A stretch of DNA of 22,121 bases from positions 28,403-50,523 of the forward strand of contig MGNS01000023.1 of NCBI GenBank assembly GCA_001795165.1, in the 5' to 3' direction. Every line of letters starts with the position of its first letter. The first letter of the stretch is position 1. A model generated the notes under the pieces. The model did not search any database. It saw only the letters and a list, made by a program, of their open reading frames with translations, and was not told where the DNA came from. The translations under genes were made by a program, and so were the position numbers. This document shows positions 1 through 8,048 of this stretch, piece after piece. Origin of the DNA: Chloroflexi bacterium RBG_16_57_11. GTDB taxonomy: Bacteria; Chloroflexota; Anaerolineae; Anaerolineales; UBA4823.

Positions 1-896
1 GCTTTCCCACTTTCGTTTCGCTTTTTGCCTATTCGCAGATCTCACTCGGCATCGCAGGAGCAAAACGCATTCTGGAGCTGATCAACCGGCAGAATGACCT
101 GGATCAAAACGCCCAGGGTTACCGCGGTTCCAGCATACGCGAGGTTAACACTGGTGGAGTCGGAACCATGCACATGCGTGGTGAGATCGAGTTCCGGGAT
201 GTATCATTCAGCTACGAGAGCGGTGAGCCGGCGTTGGAACATATCTCCTTCAAGGTCAAAGCCGGGCAGACGGTGGCGATCGTCGGGCAGACCGGCTCTG
301 GCAAGACAACCCTGGTCAAGCTCTTGAACCGCACCTATGAAGTCGGCTCTGGCCAGGTTTTTGTGGACAGGGTGGATGTGGGCCAGTGGAATTTAGAAGC
401 TCTTCGTAGGGGTATCTCGATGATCGAGCAGGATATTTTCCTGTTCTCGCGCAGCATCCGTGAGAATATCGCCTTTGGCAATCCCAACGCCTCGCTGGAG
501 GATATACGCCGGGCGGCGCTCGCCGCCCAGGCAGATGAGTTCATCTTCGGTTTTGAGGGGGATTATGAAACGGTGATCGGTGAGCGTGGGGTGACGCTCT
601 CCGGTGGTCAGCGCCAGCGGTTGGCGCTGGCGCGCGCCTTCCTGACCGATCCTCCGATCCTGGTGCTGGACGACTCGACCAGCGCGATCGACAGCGCTAC
701 CGAAGATCGCATTCAGCGGGCGATTTACACCGCGGCGCGCGGCCGCACGACACTGATGATCACCCACCGCCTGTCTCAGATCCGCTGGGCTGACCTGATC
801 TTAGTGCTCAGGAAAGGACGGCTGGTGGCGATGGGGGATCACGACGAGCTGATGCGAACATCCGAGGCTTACCGGAGGATTTTTCACGAAGGATGA
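1..896 (+). CDS. ABC exporter half-transporter, ATP-binding part (5' truncated)
   Basis: The reading frame is open from the first bases of the window (codons in phase with position 3), so the N-terminal membrane domain lies outside; only its last helix and the linker (up to about position 165) are visible. The nucleotide-binding domain has Walker A GQTGSGKTT, Q-loop EQDIF, a canonical signature LSGGQRQR, Walker B ILVLDD and H-loop ITHR. The residue after the Walker B aspartate is Asp instead of the usual catalytic Glu. It would drive ATP-dependent export of an unknown substrate across the cytoplasmic membrane. Its stop codon overlaps the next gene's start (ATGA at 893-896), so the two half-transporters are translationally coupled and probably heterodimerise. 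An internal ATG at 168 would begin mid-protein and is not the real start. Confidence 0.95.
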   Translation, partial: FPTFVSLFAYSQISLGIAGAKRILELINRQNDLDQNAQGYRGSSIREVNTGGVGTMHMRGEIEFRDVSFSYESGEPALEHISFKVKAGQTVAIVGQTGSGKTTLVKLLNRTYEVGSGQVFVDRVDVGQWNLEALRRGISMIEQDIFLFSRSIRENIAFGNPNASLEDIRRAALAAQADEFIFGFEGDYETVIGERGVTLSGGQRQRLALARAFLTDPPILVLDDSTSAIDSATEDRIQRAIYTAARGRTTLMITHRLSQIRWADLILVLRKGRLVAMGDHDELMRTSEAYRRIFHEG

Positions 897-2719
897 GTTT
901 CTTTGGCGGTTTAGACACCGAAGGTTATGACCGGCAGTACACCGATCGCCAGTTAACACAGCGCATCTGGACCTATTTTGTTCCCTACCGGGAACAGCTT
1001 ATTTGGGTGGCGTTTTTCACTTTGCTGATCGCCGGAGCAGAGGCCGCGATACCGGTGCTGGTGGCGCGGGTAGTTGGCGATTTGAGCGCTACTGGCGTGG
1101 CAGCGGCTCCAATTTTTGTTCTCACCGCGGGGGTGTTCGTGGTGGGAGTATGTAGCTGGGCCGCCAACTGGATCCGCCGGCGTATCACGGTGCGCATCGT
1201 CGGCAACATCGTGCTCACCCTGCGCACAGATGCCTTCCGTGCCGCGGCCAGCCACGACCTGTCATTTTACGATGAATATGCCTCCGGCAAAGTGGTATCA
1301 CGCATCACCTCGGACACCCAGGAATTCGGGCAGATGGTGGTGCTGGTCACGGACCTGGTCGCGCAGATCGTCCAGGCTCTCCTTCTGGGTGCAATTTTGT
1401 TGGTTATCGACTGGAAGCTGTCGTTGATACTGTTCGCAGTGTTGCCGGTGGTGTTCGGGGTGGCTTTGGGCTTTCGCAGGCTGGCGCGCCAGGTGACCCG
1501 CACCGGGATGCGGGCGATGGCGACCGTCAATGCTACGATCAAAGAGTCGGTCAGCGGCATTTCGGTGGCCAAGAATTTCCGCCAAGAGGCAAGCATCTTC
1601 GAGGAGTTCGATCAGGCGAACCGACAATCCTATCAAGTCAACGTACGCCGCGGGTTGGTCCTCTCGCTGGTATTCCCGGTGCTCAATGCAGTCAGTGGTG
1701 TGGCGATGGCATTGATGGTCTATGCTGGTGGGATGAGCGTGGCAGCCGGCATCGTCACCGCCGGGTCGTGGTACCTGTTCATCCAGAGTCTGGATCGGTT
1801 CTTCTTCCAAGTGCTCAACTTGTCGGCTTTCTGGGCGCAGGTGCAGCAGGGGCTTTCGGCAGCGGAGCGGGTGTACGCATTGATTGATGCCGAGCCACAG
1901 GTGGTGCAGACCGACCAACGCACGGCGCCAACACTCCGGGGCGAGGTCCGTTTCGATGACCTATGGTTCCGCTACACCGATAAAGACCCGGTGCTATGCG
2001 ATTTCAACCTGCACATCCGCCCCGGCGAGACGGTGGCATTGGTGGGACATACCGGGGCAGGCAAATCGACCATTGCCAAGCTCACGGCGAGGTTCTACGA
2101 GTTCCAACAAGGACGCATCTTGATCGACGGGCAGGATATCCGCACTTTCGACCTGGCCAGTTACCGGGCGCAGCTCGGCATCGTCTCGCAGACGCCGTTC
2201 CTGTTTGCAGGTACGGTTGCGGAGAACATCTGCTACGCCTGCCCGGAAGATGCAGTGCTGGCGGAGATCGAGGCGCTGGCAAAGCAGATCGGCGACGGCG
2301 AGTGGCTGGAGAGCCTGCCGGACGGCCTGCAAACCCAGGTGGGTGAGCGAGGTGCGCTGCTTTCGATGGGTCAGCGCCAACTCGTATCGCTGATGCGCGT
2401 CCTGGTGCACCGCCCGGCGATCTTCATTCTGGATGAAGCTACCGCCAGCGTCGACCCGTTCACCGAATGGCAGATCCAGCAGGCGCTCAACCTGATCCTT
2501 TCCAAGACCACCAGCATCCTGATCGCCCACCGCCTCTCGACGGTGAAGGCCGCCGACCGGATTATCGTGCTGGAGGATGGCAAGATCATCGAAGAGGGCA
2601 GCCACGATGGACTGCTGGCGGGCGAGGGCCATTATGCCTCGTTGTATAATTCCTATTTCCGCCACCAGAGCCTGGCGTATGTGGAGCAGGCGCGCAAGAT
2701 GGCAGAGGTAGAGGAATAA
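893..2719 (+). CDS. ABC exporter half-transporter (membrane domain plus ATPase)
   Basis: This 608-residue protein has an N-terminal type IV ABC exporter membrane domain (about residues 25-320, six hydrophobic helices) and a C-terminal nucleotide-binding domain (about 345-585). Walker A is GHTGAGKST, the Q-loop is SQTPF, Walker B is IFILDEATAS with catalytic Glu515, and the H-loop is IAHR. The signature is LSMGQ (residues 490-494) rather than LSGGQ. Combined with the preceding half-transporter, whose Walker B Glu is replaced by Asp but whose signature is canonical, both defects fall in the same composite ATP site. That is the arrangement of heterodimeric exporters such as TM287/288. The start overlaps the upstream stop; the stop TAA overlaps the next ATG (TAATG). 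The substrate cannot be inferred from sequence. Confidence 0.96.
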   Translation: MSFFGGLDTEGYDRQYTDRQLTQRIWTYFVPYREQLIWVAFFTLLIAGAEAAIPVLVARVVGDLSATGVAAAPIFVLTAGVFVVGVCSWAANWIRRRITVRIVGNIVLTLRTDAFRAAASHDLSFYDEYASGKVVSRITSDTQEFGQMVVLVTDLVAQIVQALLLGAILLVIDWKLSLILFAVLPVVFGVALGFRRLARQVTRTGMRAMATVNATIKESVSGISVAKNFRQEASIFEEFDQANRQSYQVNVRRGLVLSLVFPVLNAVSGVAMALMVYAGGMSVAAGIVTAGSWYLFIQSLDRFFFQVLNLSAFWAQVQQGLSAAERVYALIDAEPQVVQTDQRTAPTLRGEVRFDDLWFRYTDKDPVLCDFNLHIRPGETVALVGHTGAGKSTIAKLTARFYEFQQGRILIDGQDIRTFDLASYRAQLGIVSQTPFLFAGTVAENICYACPEDAVLAEIEALAKQIGDGEWLESLPDGLQTQVGERGALLSMGQRQLVSLMRVLVHRPAIFILDEATASVDPFTEWQIQQALNLILSKTTSILIAHRLSTVKAADRIIVLEDGKIIEEGSHDGLLAGEGHYASLYNSYFRHQSLAYVEQARKMAEVEE

Positions 2720-3930
2720 TGACTCCTGATCTCCATCTTCGTTCCACTGCCCCCGATTTCAAAGATCTGCCCTGGGGCTACAGCCTCGCCGACTGGATGG
2801 GGCGTTGTAGCCGGTTGGAGGATGCGCCGCGCGGCGTCTCACGCCACCCGGTCGTTTTTGTGAATTACTCCGGTACTTTATATGCAATCAAAGAGCTGCC
2901 CCTGCAAGCTGCCGAGCAGGAGTATCAGGCTTTGGTACAGGCCGAAGCTCTGAACCTGCCGGTGGTGGAGGTAACCGGGCACGGGAAGAATATTACTGCC
3001 GATGGAACCAGCGGTGTGATTATCACCCGCTTTTTGGAAGGCGCCTTGCCATACCGGTTGCTTTTCCTGCGTCCTGGGTTCGAGTCTTATCGCCGCCACT
3101 TGTTGGATGCCATCGCTGGCTTGCTGGTGCAGCTTCACCTGGGTGGGTTGTTTTGGGGTGATTGCTCGCTCTCCAATACGCTTTTTCGCCGTGACGCCGG
3201 AGCCCTACGGGCTTACCTGGTGGACGCCGAAACTGCTGAGGTGACCACTGGTCCTACCACGCCCAGATTGCGATTTCACGAATTGCAGATAATGGAAGAG
3301 AACATTACACGAGAGCTGGTCGAGCTGCGGGTCAACGGGCAACTTCCAACGGTGGAGCCTGGTGTGCCGACCTTGGATATCGGCGCATACATTCGCTTGC
3401 GCTACCAGAGCCTGTGGGATGAAGTCACCCGTGAGGATGTGATCGCCCCCGAGGAGGAGTATCGCATTTATGAGCGTATCCGTGCCCTCAACCAGCTGGG
3501 CTTTTCCGTGGGGGACGTCGAGCTGACCCCGTTGGAAGGCGGGAAACAGCTACGGCTGCGTGTCGAAGTCACGGATCGCAACTTTCACCGCGAGCAACTA
3601 TTCAACTTGACCGGCTTGGACGCCGAAGAGCTGCAGGCGCAAAAAATGATGAACGAAATCCATGAGTTGCGGGCTATGCTTTCGTCTGAGCCTGAGCGTA
3701 ATATGCCGCTTTCGGTGGCAGCCAACTTCTGGCTGGAAAACAAGTATACACCGGTCGTGGAGCGGTTGCAGCCGCTGGTCAGCCGCCAGATGACTCCCCA
3801 CGAGTTATATTGCCAGATCCTCGAGCATAAATGGTATCTCTCAGAGCGAGAGCAGCGTGATGTGGGGCATCAGGCGGCAGTAGATGATTACCTCAGCAAG
3901 TTTTGGTTACAGCCAAGACTGGAAATGTAG
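2719..3930 (+). CDS. DUF4032-type kinase-like protein (lipopolysaccharide-kinase-like fold)
   Basis: The 403-residue protein has an N-terminal half resembling the atypical small-molecule/LPS kinase fold. A candidate ATP-binding Lys58 lies in YAIKELP, a catalytic-loop motif WGDCSLSN gives Asp148 and Asn153 (D-x4-N), and a metal-binding Asp169 lies in LVDAET. The C-terminal half looks like the DUF4032 region and is mainly helical and soluble, with no signal peptide or membrane helix. GAGG before the ATG at 2719 gives a ribosome-binding site, and the start overlaps the stop of the ABC gene. Coexpression with an exporter suggests it modifies the transported molecule or regulates transport, but that is inference. 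The family assignment is from memory of motif order; kinase activity is unproven. Compare the Kdo/WaaP and RIO-like kinases. Confidence 0.8.
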   Translation: MTPDLHLRSTAPDFKDLPWGYSLADWMGRCSRLEDAPRGVSRHPVVFVNYSGTLYAIKELPLQAAEQEYQALVQAEALNLPVVEVTGHGKNITADGTSGVIITRFLEGALPYRLLFLRPGFESYRRHLLDAIAGLLVQLHLGGLFWGDCSLSNTLFRRDAGALRAYLVDAETAEVTTGPTTPRLRFHELQIMEENITRELVELRVNGQLPTVEPGVPTLDIGAYIRLRYQSLWDEVTREDVIAPEEEYRIYERIRALNQLGFSVGDVELTPLEGGKQLRLRVEVTDRNFHREQLFNLTGLDAEELQAQKMMNEIHELRAMLSSEPERNMPLSVAANFWLENKYTPVVERLQPLVSRQMTPHELYCQILEHKWYLSEREQRDVGHQAAVDDYLSKFWLQPRLEM

Positions 3931-4000
3931 CGGGGAAGACTTTTCTTTCGTAAATTTTGTATAAAACATTCCCGAAAACCGAGTCCTAATAAAACCGTAA

Positions 4001-4036
4001 TTAACCAATCCGGATATTCTGCAATAAAATGTAAGC
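4001..4036 (+). promoter_or_regulatory. Candidate promoter of the multi-GAF histidine kinase
   Basis: TTAACC (4001-4006), an 18-base spacer and TAAAAT (4025-4030) resemble a sigma-70 type promoter. Only six bases separate the -10 element from the ATG at 4037. No Shine-Dalgarno sequence is visible, so the mRNA would start at or next to the start codon (leaderless). The remainder of the 106-base gap after the DUF4032 gene is AT-rich, without an evident terminator. Confidence 0.55.
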
Positions 4037-7000
4037 ATGTCCTCTAGCTACCAGCCTGCAATGGCAGATTTGGCGGAGTACCTGCACAAATTCAGTGCGA
4101 TTCATCGCAATCGCCAGTTCCGGACTGATTTCGTACTCAATCGAGCGGTGCTCTACTCGATCTTGGGTGGTATTGCGATCCTTGGATATGGCTTCTTGGT
4201 CAGCGGAATCGCGCTGATACTCGGAGATTTATTGAATCTGACGAACCCATTTGTGGCGGGGCTGTTGATATTTCTGCTTGCGTTGAGTTTGATACCTCTG
4301 CGCAACCGGCTACAAGCGTTGATCGACCACCATTTCTTCCACGAGCGAATCGATTATAAGGAAATCCAGCGGTTGTTCGGTCACGAATTGACCCAGGTGA
4401 CAGGTATATCAGAGATACTGGAGCTATTGCGCCGGACTGTCGATCAGGTCTTGAGACCGGTAGCGATTCACATATATTTGTTTGACCCCGTTAACGGGCA
4501 CTACCGGGTCAGAAAAGGTGAAGATAGAAATGTAACCAGCGATCTCCGTTTTCCTGTGACGAGTGCATTAGTGCGGATGTTGCATGAGAAAAACGATCCG
4601 CTAATCCTGGCCGATCCAGGGAAAATGCCTGCCGAATTGCGACCCGAGCAAGCCCGGCTGAGTATGCTGGGATCGGTGGTTTTCATGCCTATCCCGGGCG
4701 CCACTGAGCTTATGGGCTGGCTAGCATTGGGTCCACGCTGTTCCGGACATACCTATAACCAGATGGATTTGAAATTCCTCCAAGGGTTATGTAATCAGGC
4801 AGCGCTGGTAGTGGAACGTTATCTGGTGCTCAAAGACCTGGAACGACGAGTTCGCGAAATGAATGTGCTCACCCGTGTAGCACAAGGCGTCAGCTTCACG
4901 TTAGAGTTCGACGATATCCTGGAGTTGATCTCGGCGCAGACCAACCAGGTGTTGCCGGCGCGAATTTTTCACGTTACCCTAATAGAAGAAGATACCGGAT
5001 CGATTTTCTACGCTTTCTGCGAGGAAAATGATGAGCGATTAACCGAACGAGAAGGTCGCCCTTTATATGCTGGCCAGGGCCTGGATGTTGAGGTAATTAC
5101 CAATCAGAAATCGATCCGAACCGATGATTACGAGCGAGAATGCCGCCTCCGTGGCTTACTGGTCGATATTAGCGGAATTTATAGCTGGTTGGGTGTGCCC
5201 CTGAATGCAGGCGCAGAAACGATAGGAGCTATCAGCATTGCCAGCCGTGATCCTCTGGTAAGCTACACTGCTGAACATTGCAATCTTTTACAGGCGATTG
5301 CCGATCAAACCGCTGGGGCGATCGTGAAGGCTCGCTCGCTTGTGGAGTCCGAGCAGCGCGCACGCCAGCTTGCCAAGTTGAACGAGTTGGGGATGAGCCT
5401 GACCTTCACCCTTGATCTGAAAGCCTTGCTCAGGCAGATCATGCAAGGCGCGGTGGAGATCTTGAACTGCAATGCGGGGAGCCTATTCCTGGTCGATCCC
5501 CAAACGGATGAATTAATCTTTGAGGTTGTTTTGGGTCCGGTGGCCGAAAAACTGGCCGGTCGCCGGCTGCCTCCGGGCACCGGGCTGGTTGGTGAGTCAC
5601 AACAATCCGGTCAGCCGATCATTGCCAACGAAGCAAAACGGAGTCGAGAATGGTTCGATGAGATCGATGCCCAAACAGGCTTCGACACTCAGGACATGTT
5701 AGTAGTTCCAATGCGTATCCAGGACCGTGTAATCGGTGTGATCGAAGTGATCGATAAAAAAGATGGAGCGCCGTTCACTTATTCTGATCAGGTATTATTG
5801 ACCGCTTTCATCAGCCAGGCGACGATTGCCATCGAAAACGCACGGCTGTACACCATGACCGATCAAGCGCTGGCAGCCACAGTCCAGGAACTCGAGGTCA
5901 TGCAACGAATAGATCGTGAGCTGAATGCCAGCCTGGATATTGAGCACGCTATGCGCCTGACCCTGGAGTGGGCCATGCGTCGCTCGTATGCCGAAATTGG
6001 ACTGGTTGGGACAGTCGATGATAAGGGTGTCCAGGTGATCGTCGCCCAAGGGGACTGGCACGCGCTTGCAGGTTTTCTGCGAATGGATCAGGATACTGAC
6101 AGGCAAAACGGCAGTAGCGAAGATAAAAATGGCCTGGTCCGATCAGATCGCTCAGACGCCGAACAGGATAGCAATTATCTCAGTTTTTCTCTGGACAACA
6201 GACCGGCACTGCGTCAGGCGATCGAGAGCGGGCAAATCGTCTGCCACATTGCGAACGATACCCAGGCGGGAAACCCTTCGGGCTTGGCGGCGACCCCCCG
6301 CCGCCAAATTGTTGTCCCAATTCGCCGTGAAACGAATACCATCGGAATTTTGTTGCTGGAGAGTACAGGCAGCGAGCCTTTCAAGGAAGAGATGATTTCA
6401 TTTCTCACCCGTTTGAGCGACCATGCAGCGATCGCAATCGCCAATGCGCAGCTATATAATGAAATCAAGCAGGCCAACCTGGCCAAATCGCGTTTTGTCT
6501 CCTTCGTGGCGCATGAGCTGAAGAACCCGATGGCCTCGATTAAAGGTTATACGGAGCTGGTTTCTTCCGGTATGGCAGGAACGATTAATGAAATGCAGGC
6601 CAGCTTCCTGGCAACAGTGCGGTCCAACGTAGATCGGATGAACTCGATCGTCTCCGATTTAAACGACCTGACCAAAATCCAGGTGGGAAACCTGCGATTG
6701 GAATTCCGGACAGTTCAGATACCTGAAGTATTGGAGGATGTTTTACGTTCGCTGAAGCGCCAGGTTGAAGAAACCCATCAACAGATGGTGATCAGCCTGG
6801 AGGAGGATTTAACGGCGGTCTGGGCGGACCCGGCGCGCCTGGCGCAGATCCTGACCAACTTGATCAGCAATGCTTCTAAATATACCCTGGAGGGCGGCCG
6901 TTTCGTTATTGGCGCCGAACGCTATGCTGAGGCGGATGGCATGCTGGCCGGAGCGGAATTCGTGCACCTCTGGGTGCAGGATTTTGGCATTGGCATTTCA

Positions 7001-7195
7001 GATGAAGACCAAAAAAAGATATTTCAGCAGTATTTTCGAACCGATACCGCCAAGGAGATGGCCTCTGGCACTGGCCTTGGGCTTTCGATCACCAAGAGTC
7101 TGGTTGAGCTGCAAGGGGGTCGGATCTGGTTCGAAAGCGCCTTCGGAACAGGCACCACCTTCCATTTCACCATCCCTACCGTTGAGACGCAATAG
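4037..7195 (+). CDS. Membrane sensor histidine kinase with about four GAF domains
   Basis: This 1052-residue protein has two N-terminal membrane helices (about residues 37-61 and 68-88), followed by an RLQALIDHHFF linker of a kind common after membrane sensors. It then has four GAF-like regions (about 125-265, 280-430, 450-600 and 615-805). A HisKA dimerisation domain follows with the phospho-acceptor His826 in FVAHELKNP, then a HATPase_c domain with N-box NLISNASKY, G1 DFGIGIS and G2 GTGLGLS. It should autophosphorylate in response to signals, possibly small ligands bound by GAF domains, and pass phosphate to a response regulator. No receiver-domain gene is adjacent, so the partner is elsewhere. 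The gene stands alone, and the convergent uppP ends 28 bases away. The ATG at 4037 is chosen because the protein begins immediately after the promoter-like element. Confidence 0.93.
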   Translation: MSSSYQPAMADLAEYLHKFSAIHRNRQFRTDFVLNRAVLYSILGGIAILGYGFLVSGIALILGDLLNLTNPFVAGLLIFLLALSLIPLRNRLQALIDHHFFHERIDYKEIQRLFGHELTQVTGISEILELLRRTVDQVLRPVAIHIYLFDPVNGHYRVRKGEDRNVTSDLRFPVTSALVRMLHEKNDPLILADPGKMPAELRPEQARLSMLGSVVFMPIPGATELMGWLALGPRCSGHTYNQMDLKFLQGLCNQAALVVERYLVLKDLERRVREMNVLTRVAQGVSFTLEFDDILELISAQTNQVLPARIFHVTLIEEDTGSIFYAFCEENDERLTEREGRPLYAGQGLDVEVITNQKSIRTDDYERECRLRGLLVDISGIYSWLGVPLNAGAETIGAISIASRDPLVSYTAEHCNLLQAIADQTAGAIVKARSLVESEQRARQLAKLNELGMSLTFTLDLKALLRQIMQGAVEILNCNAGSLFLVDPQTDELIFEVVLGPVAEKLAGRRLPPGTGLVGESQQSGQPIIANEAKRSREWFDEIDAQTGFDTQDMLVVPMRIQDRVIGVIEVIDKKDGAPFTYSDQVLLTAFISQATIAIENARLYTMTDQALAATVQELEVMQRIDRELNASLDIEHAMRLTLEWAMRRSYAEIGLVGTVDDKGVQVIVAQGDWHALAGFLRMDQDTDRQNGSSEDKNGLVRSDRSDAEQDSNYLSFSLDNRPALRQAIESGQIVCHIANDTQAGNPSGLAATPRRQIVVPIRRETNTIGILLLESTGSEPFKEEMISFLTRLSDHAAIAIANAQLYNEIKQANLAKSRFVSFVAHELKNPMASIKGYTELVSSGMAGTINEMQASFLATVRSNVDRMNSIVSDLNDLTKIQVGNLRLEFRTVQIPEVLEDVLRSLKRQVEETHQQMVISLEEDLTAVWADPARLAQILTNLISNASKYTLEGGRFVIGAERYAEADGMLAGAEFVHLWVQDFGIGISDEDQKKIFQQYFRTDTAKEMASGTGLGLSITKSLVELQGGRIWFESAFGTGTTFHFTIPTVETQ

Positions 7196-7222
7196 CTTTG
7201 AGTAGATATGGACGAAGCGATC

Positions 7223-8044
7223 TCATCGTACGGCACTAACCCCAAAGACGATCAACGCCAGGACGACACAATAGATAGCAAACCCATACAGGGAATGCCT
7301 GACCAGATAGCCCAGCAACCAGCGGATCGATAGAAAGCCGGTTAATGCAGCGGCGATAATACCCGGAATAAAAACCGGCAGCAGGCTGGCAAAATTGGGC
7401 ATCTGGAGCAGATCCAGCCCGGCTAACAGCCCGGCTGCCAGCATGATGGGGATGGATATCAGGAAGGCGAAGCGCGCCGCGGCAGGACGTTCCAGGTTGC
7501 GTGTCATACCTGCAGCAATGGTCGCCCCCGATCGTGATACACCGGGAAAAATGGCTAACGCCTGTCCAAATCCCACCCAAAGTGCGTCGAACCAATTCAT
7601 CGCTTCTAGCGAGCGGTTACGCTTTCCTACCTGTTCGGCAATCACAAGTAGTGCGGGAGTAAGTAATAGAAGGCCGGCAGTCGCCACCGGGCTGGCAAAA
7701 GCCTGTTCAACCAGCTCTTTCAGCAATAGACCGATGATCCCCGCAGGGACGGTTGCCACCAAGATGTACCAGCCCAGGCGTGAGTCCGATGTGGCAAATG
7801 GCTGTCGCTTAATAATTGCATTCAGCCAGGCACGGAGAATGGCGATTAAATCCATCCGGAAATAAGCGATGACTGCCACCAGAGTGGCGACCTGTACCAG
7901 CACGTTGAATATGAATGCTTGCTCTTTGGGGATGTCCCAATTTAGGATATATGGAACGATCACCAGATGGGCCGAGCTGGAGATGGGCAGGAACTCGGTA
8001 AGTCCCTGAACGATGCCCAGGATAATGGATTGGAACAGGGTCAT
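7223..8044 (-). CDS. uppP: Undecaprenyl-diphosphatase UppP/BacA
   Basis: The 273-residue polytopic membrane protein dephosphorylates undecaprenyl diphosphate to recycle the lipid carrier for peptidoglycan and surface polysaccharides, and is associated with bacitracin resistance. The family motifs are present: QGLTEFLPISSSAHL near the N-terminus (Glu in the active-site motif; the usual SSSGH is SSSAH) and PGVSRSGATI in the middle, with about eight hydrophobic segments. The start is placed at ATG 8044 (MTLFQSIILG), where UppP homologs begin. An upstream extension to 8128 would add 28 polar residues inside the tgt reading region and is rejected. It begins four bases after the tgt stop, so the two are cotranscribed, probably by translational coupling, as no Shine-Dalgarno sequence is evident. 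Confidence 0.95.
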   Translation of the reverse strand: MTLFQSIILGIVQGLTEFLPISSSAHLVIVPYILNWDIPKEQAFIFNVLVQVATLVAVIAYFRMDLIAILRAWLNAIIKRQPFATSDSRLGWYILVATVPAGIIGLLLKELVEQAFASPVATAGLLLLTPALLVIAEQVGKRNRSLEAMNWFDALWVGFGQALAIFPGVSRSGATIAAGMTRNLERPAAARFAFLISIPIMLAAGLLAGLDLLQMPNFASLLPVFIPGIIAAALTGFLSIRWLLGYLVRHSLYGFAIYCVVLALIVFGVSAVR

Positions 8045-8048
8045 GAGG

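Noticed and set aside
393..767. Antisense open frame opposite the first ABC gene
   Set aside because: It mirrors codon bias of a strongly supported ATPase and has no recognisable motif or ribosome-binding site. The same holds for the many other antisense and out-of-frame open frames in the window.
3931..3974. CGGGGAA and TTCCCG as terminator arms after the DUF4032 gene
   Set aside because: The stem is about six pairs with a loop of around 32 bases and no T-run directly after it.
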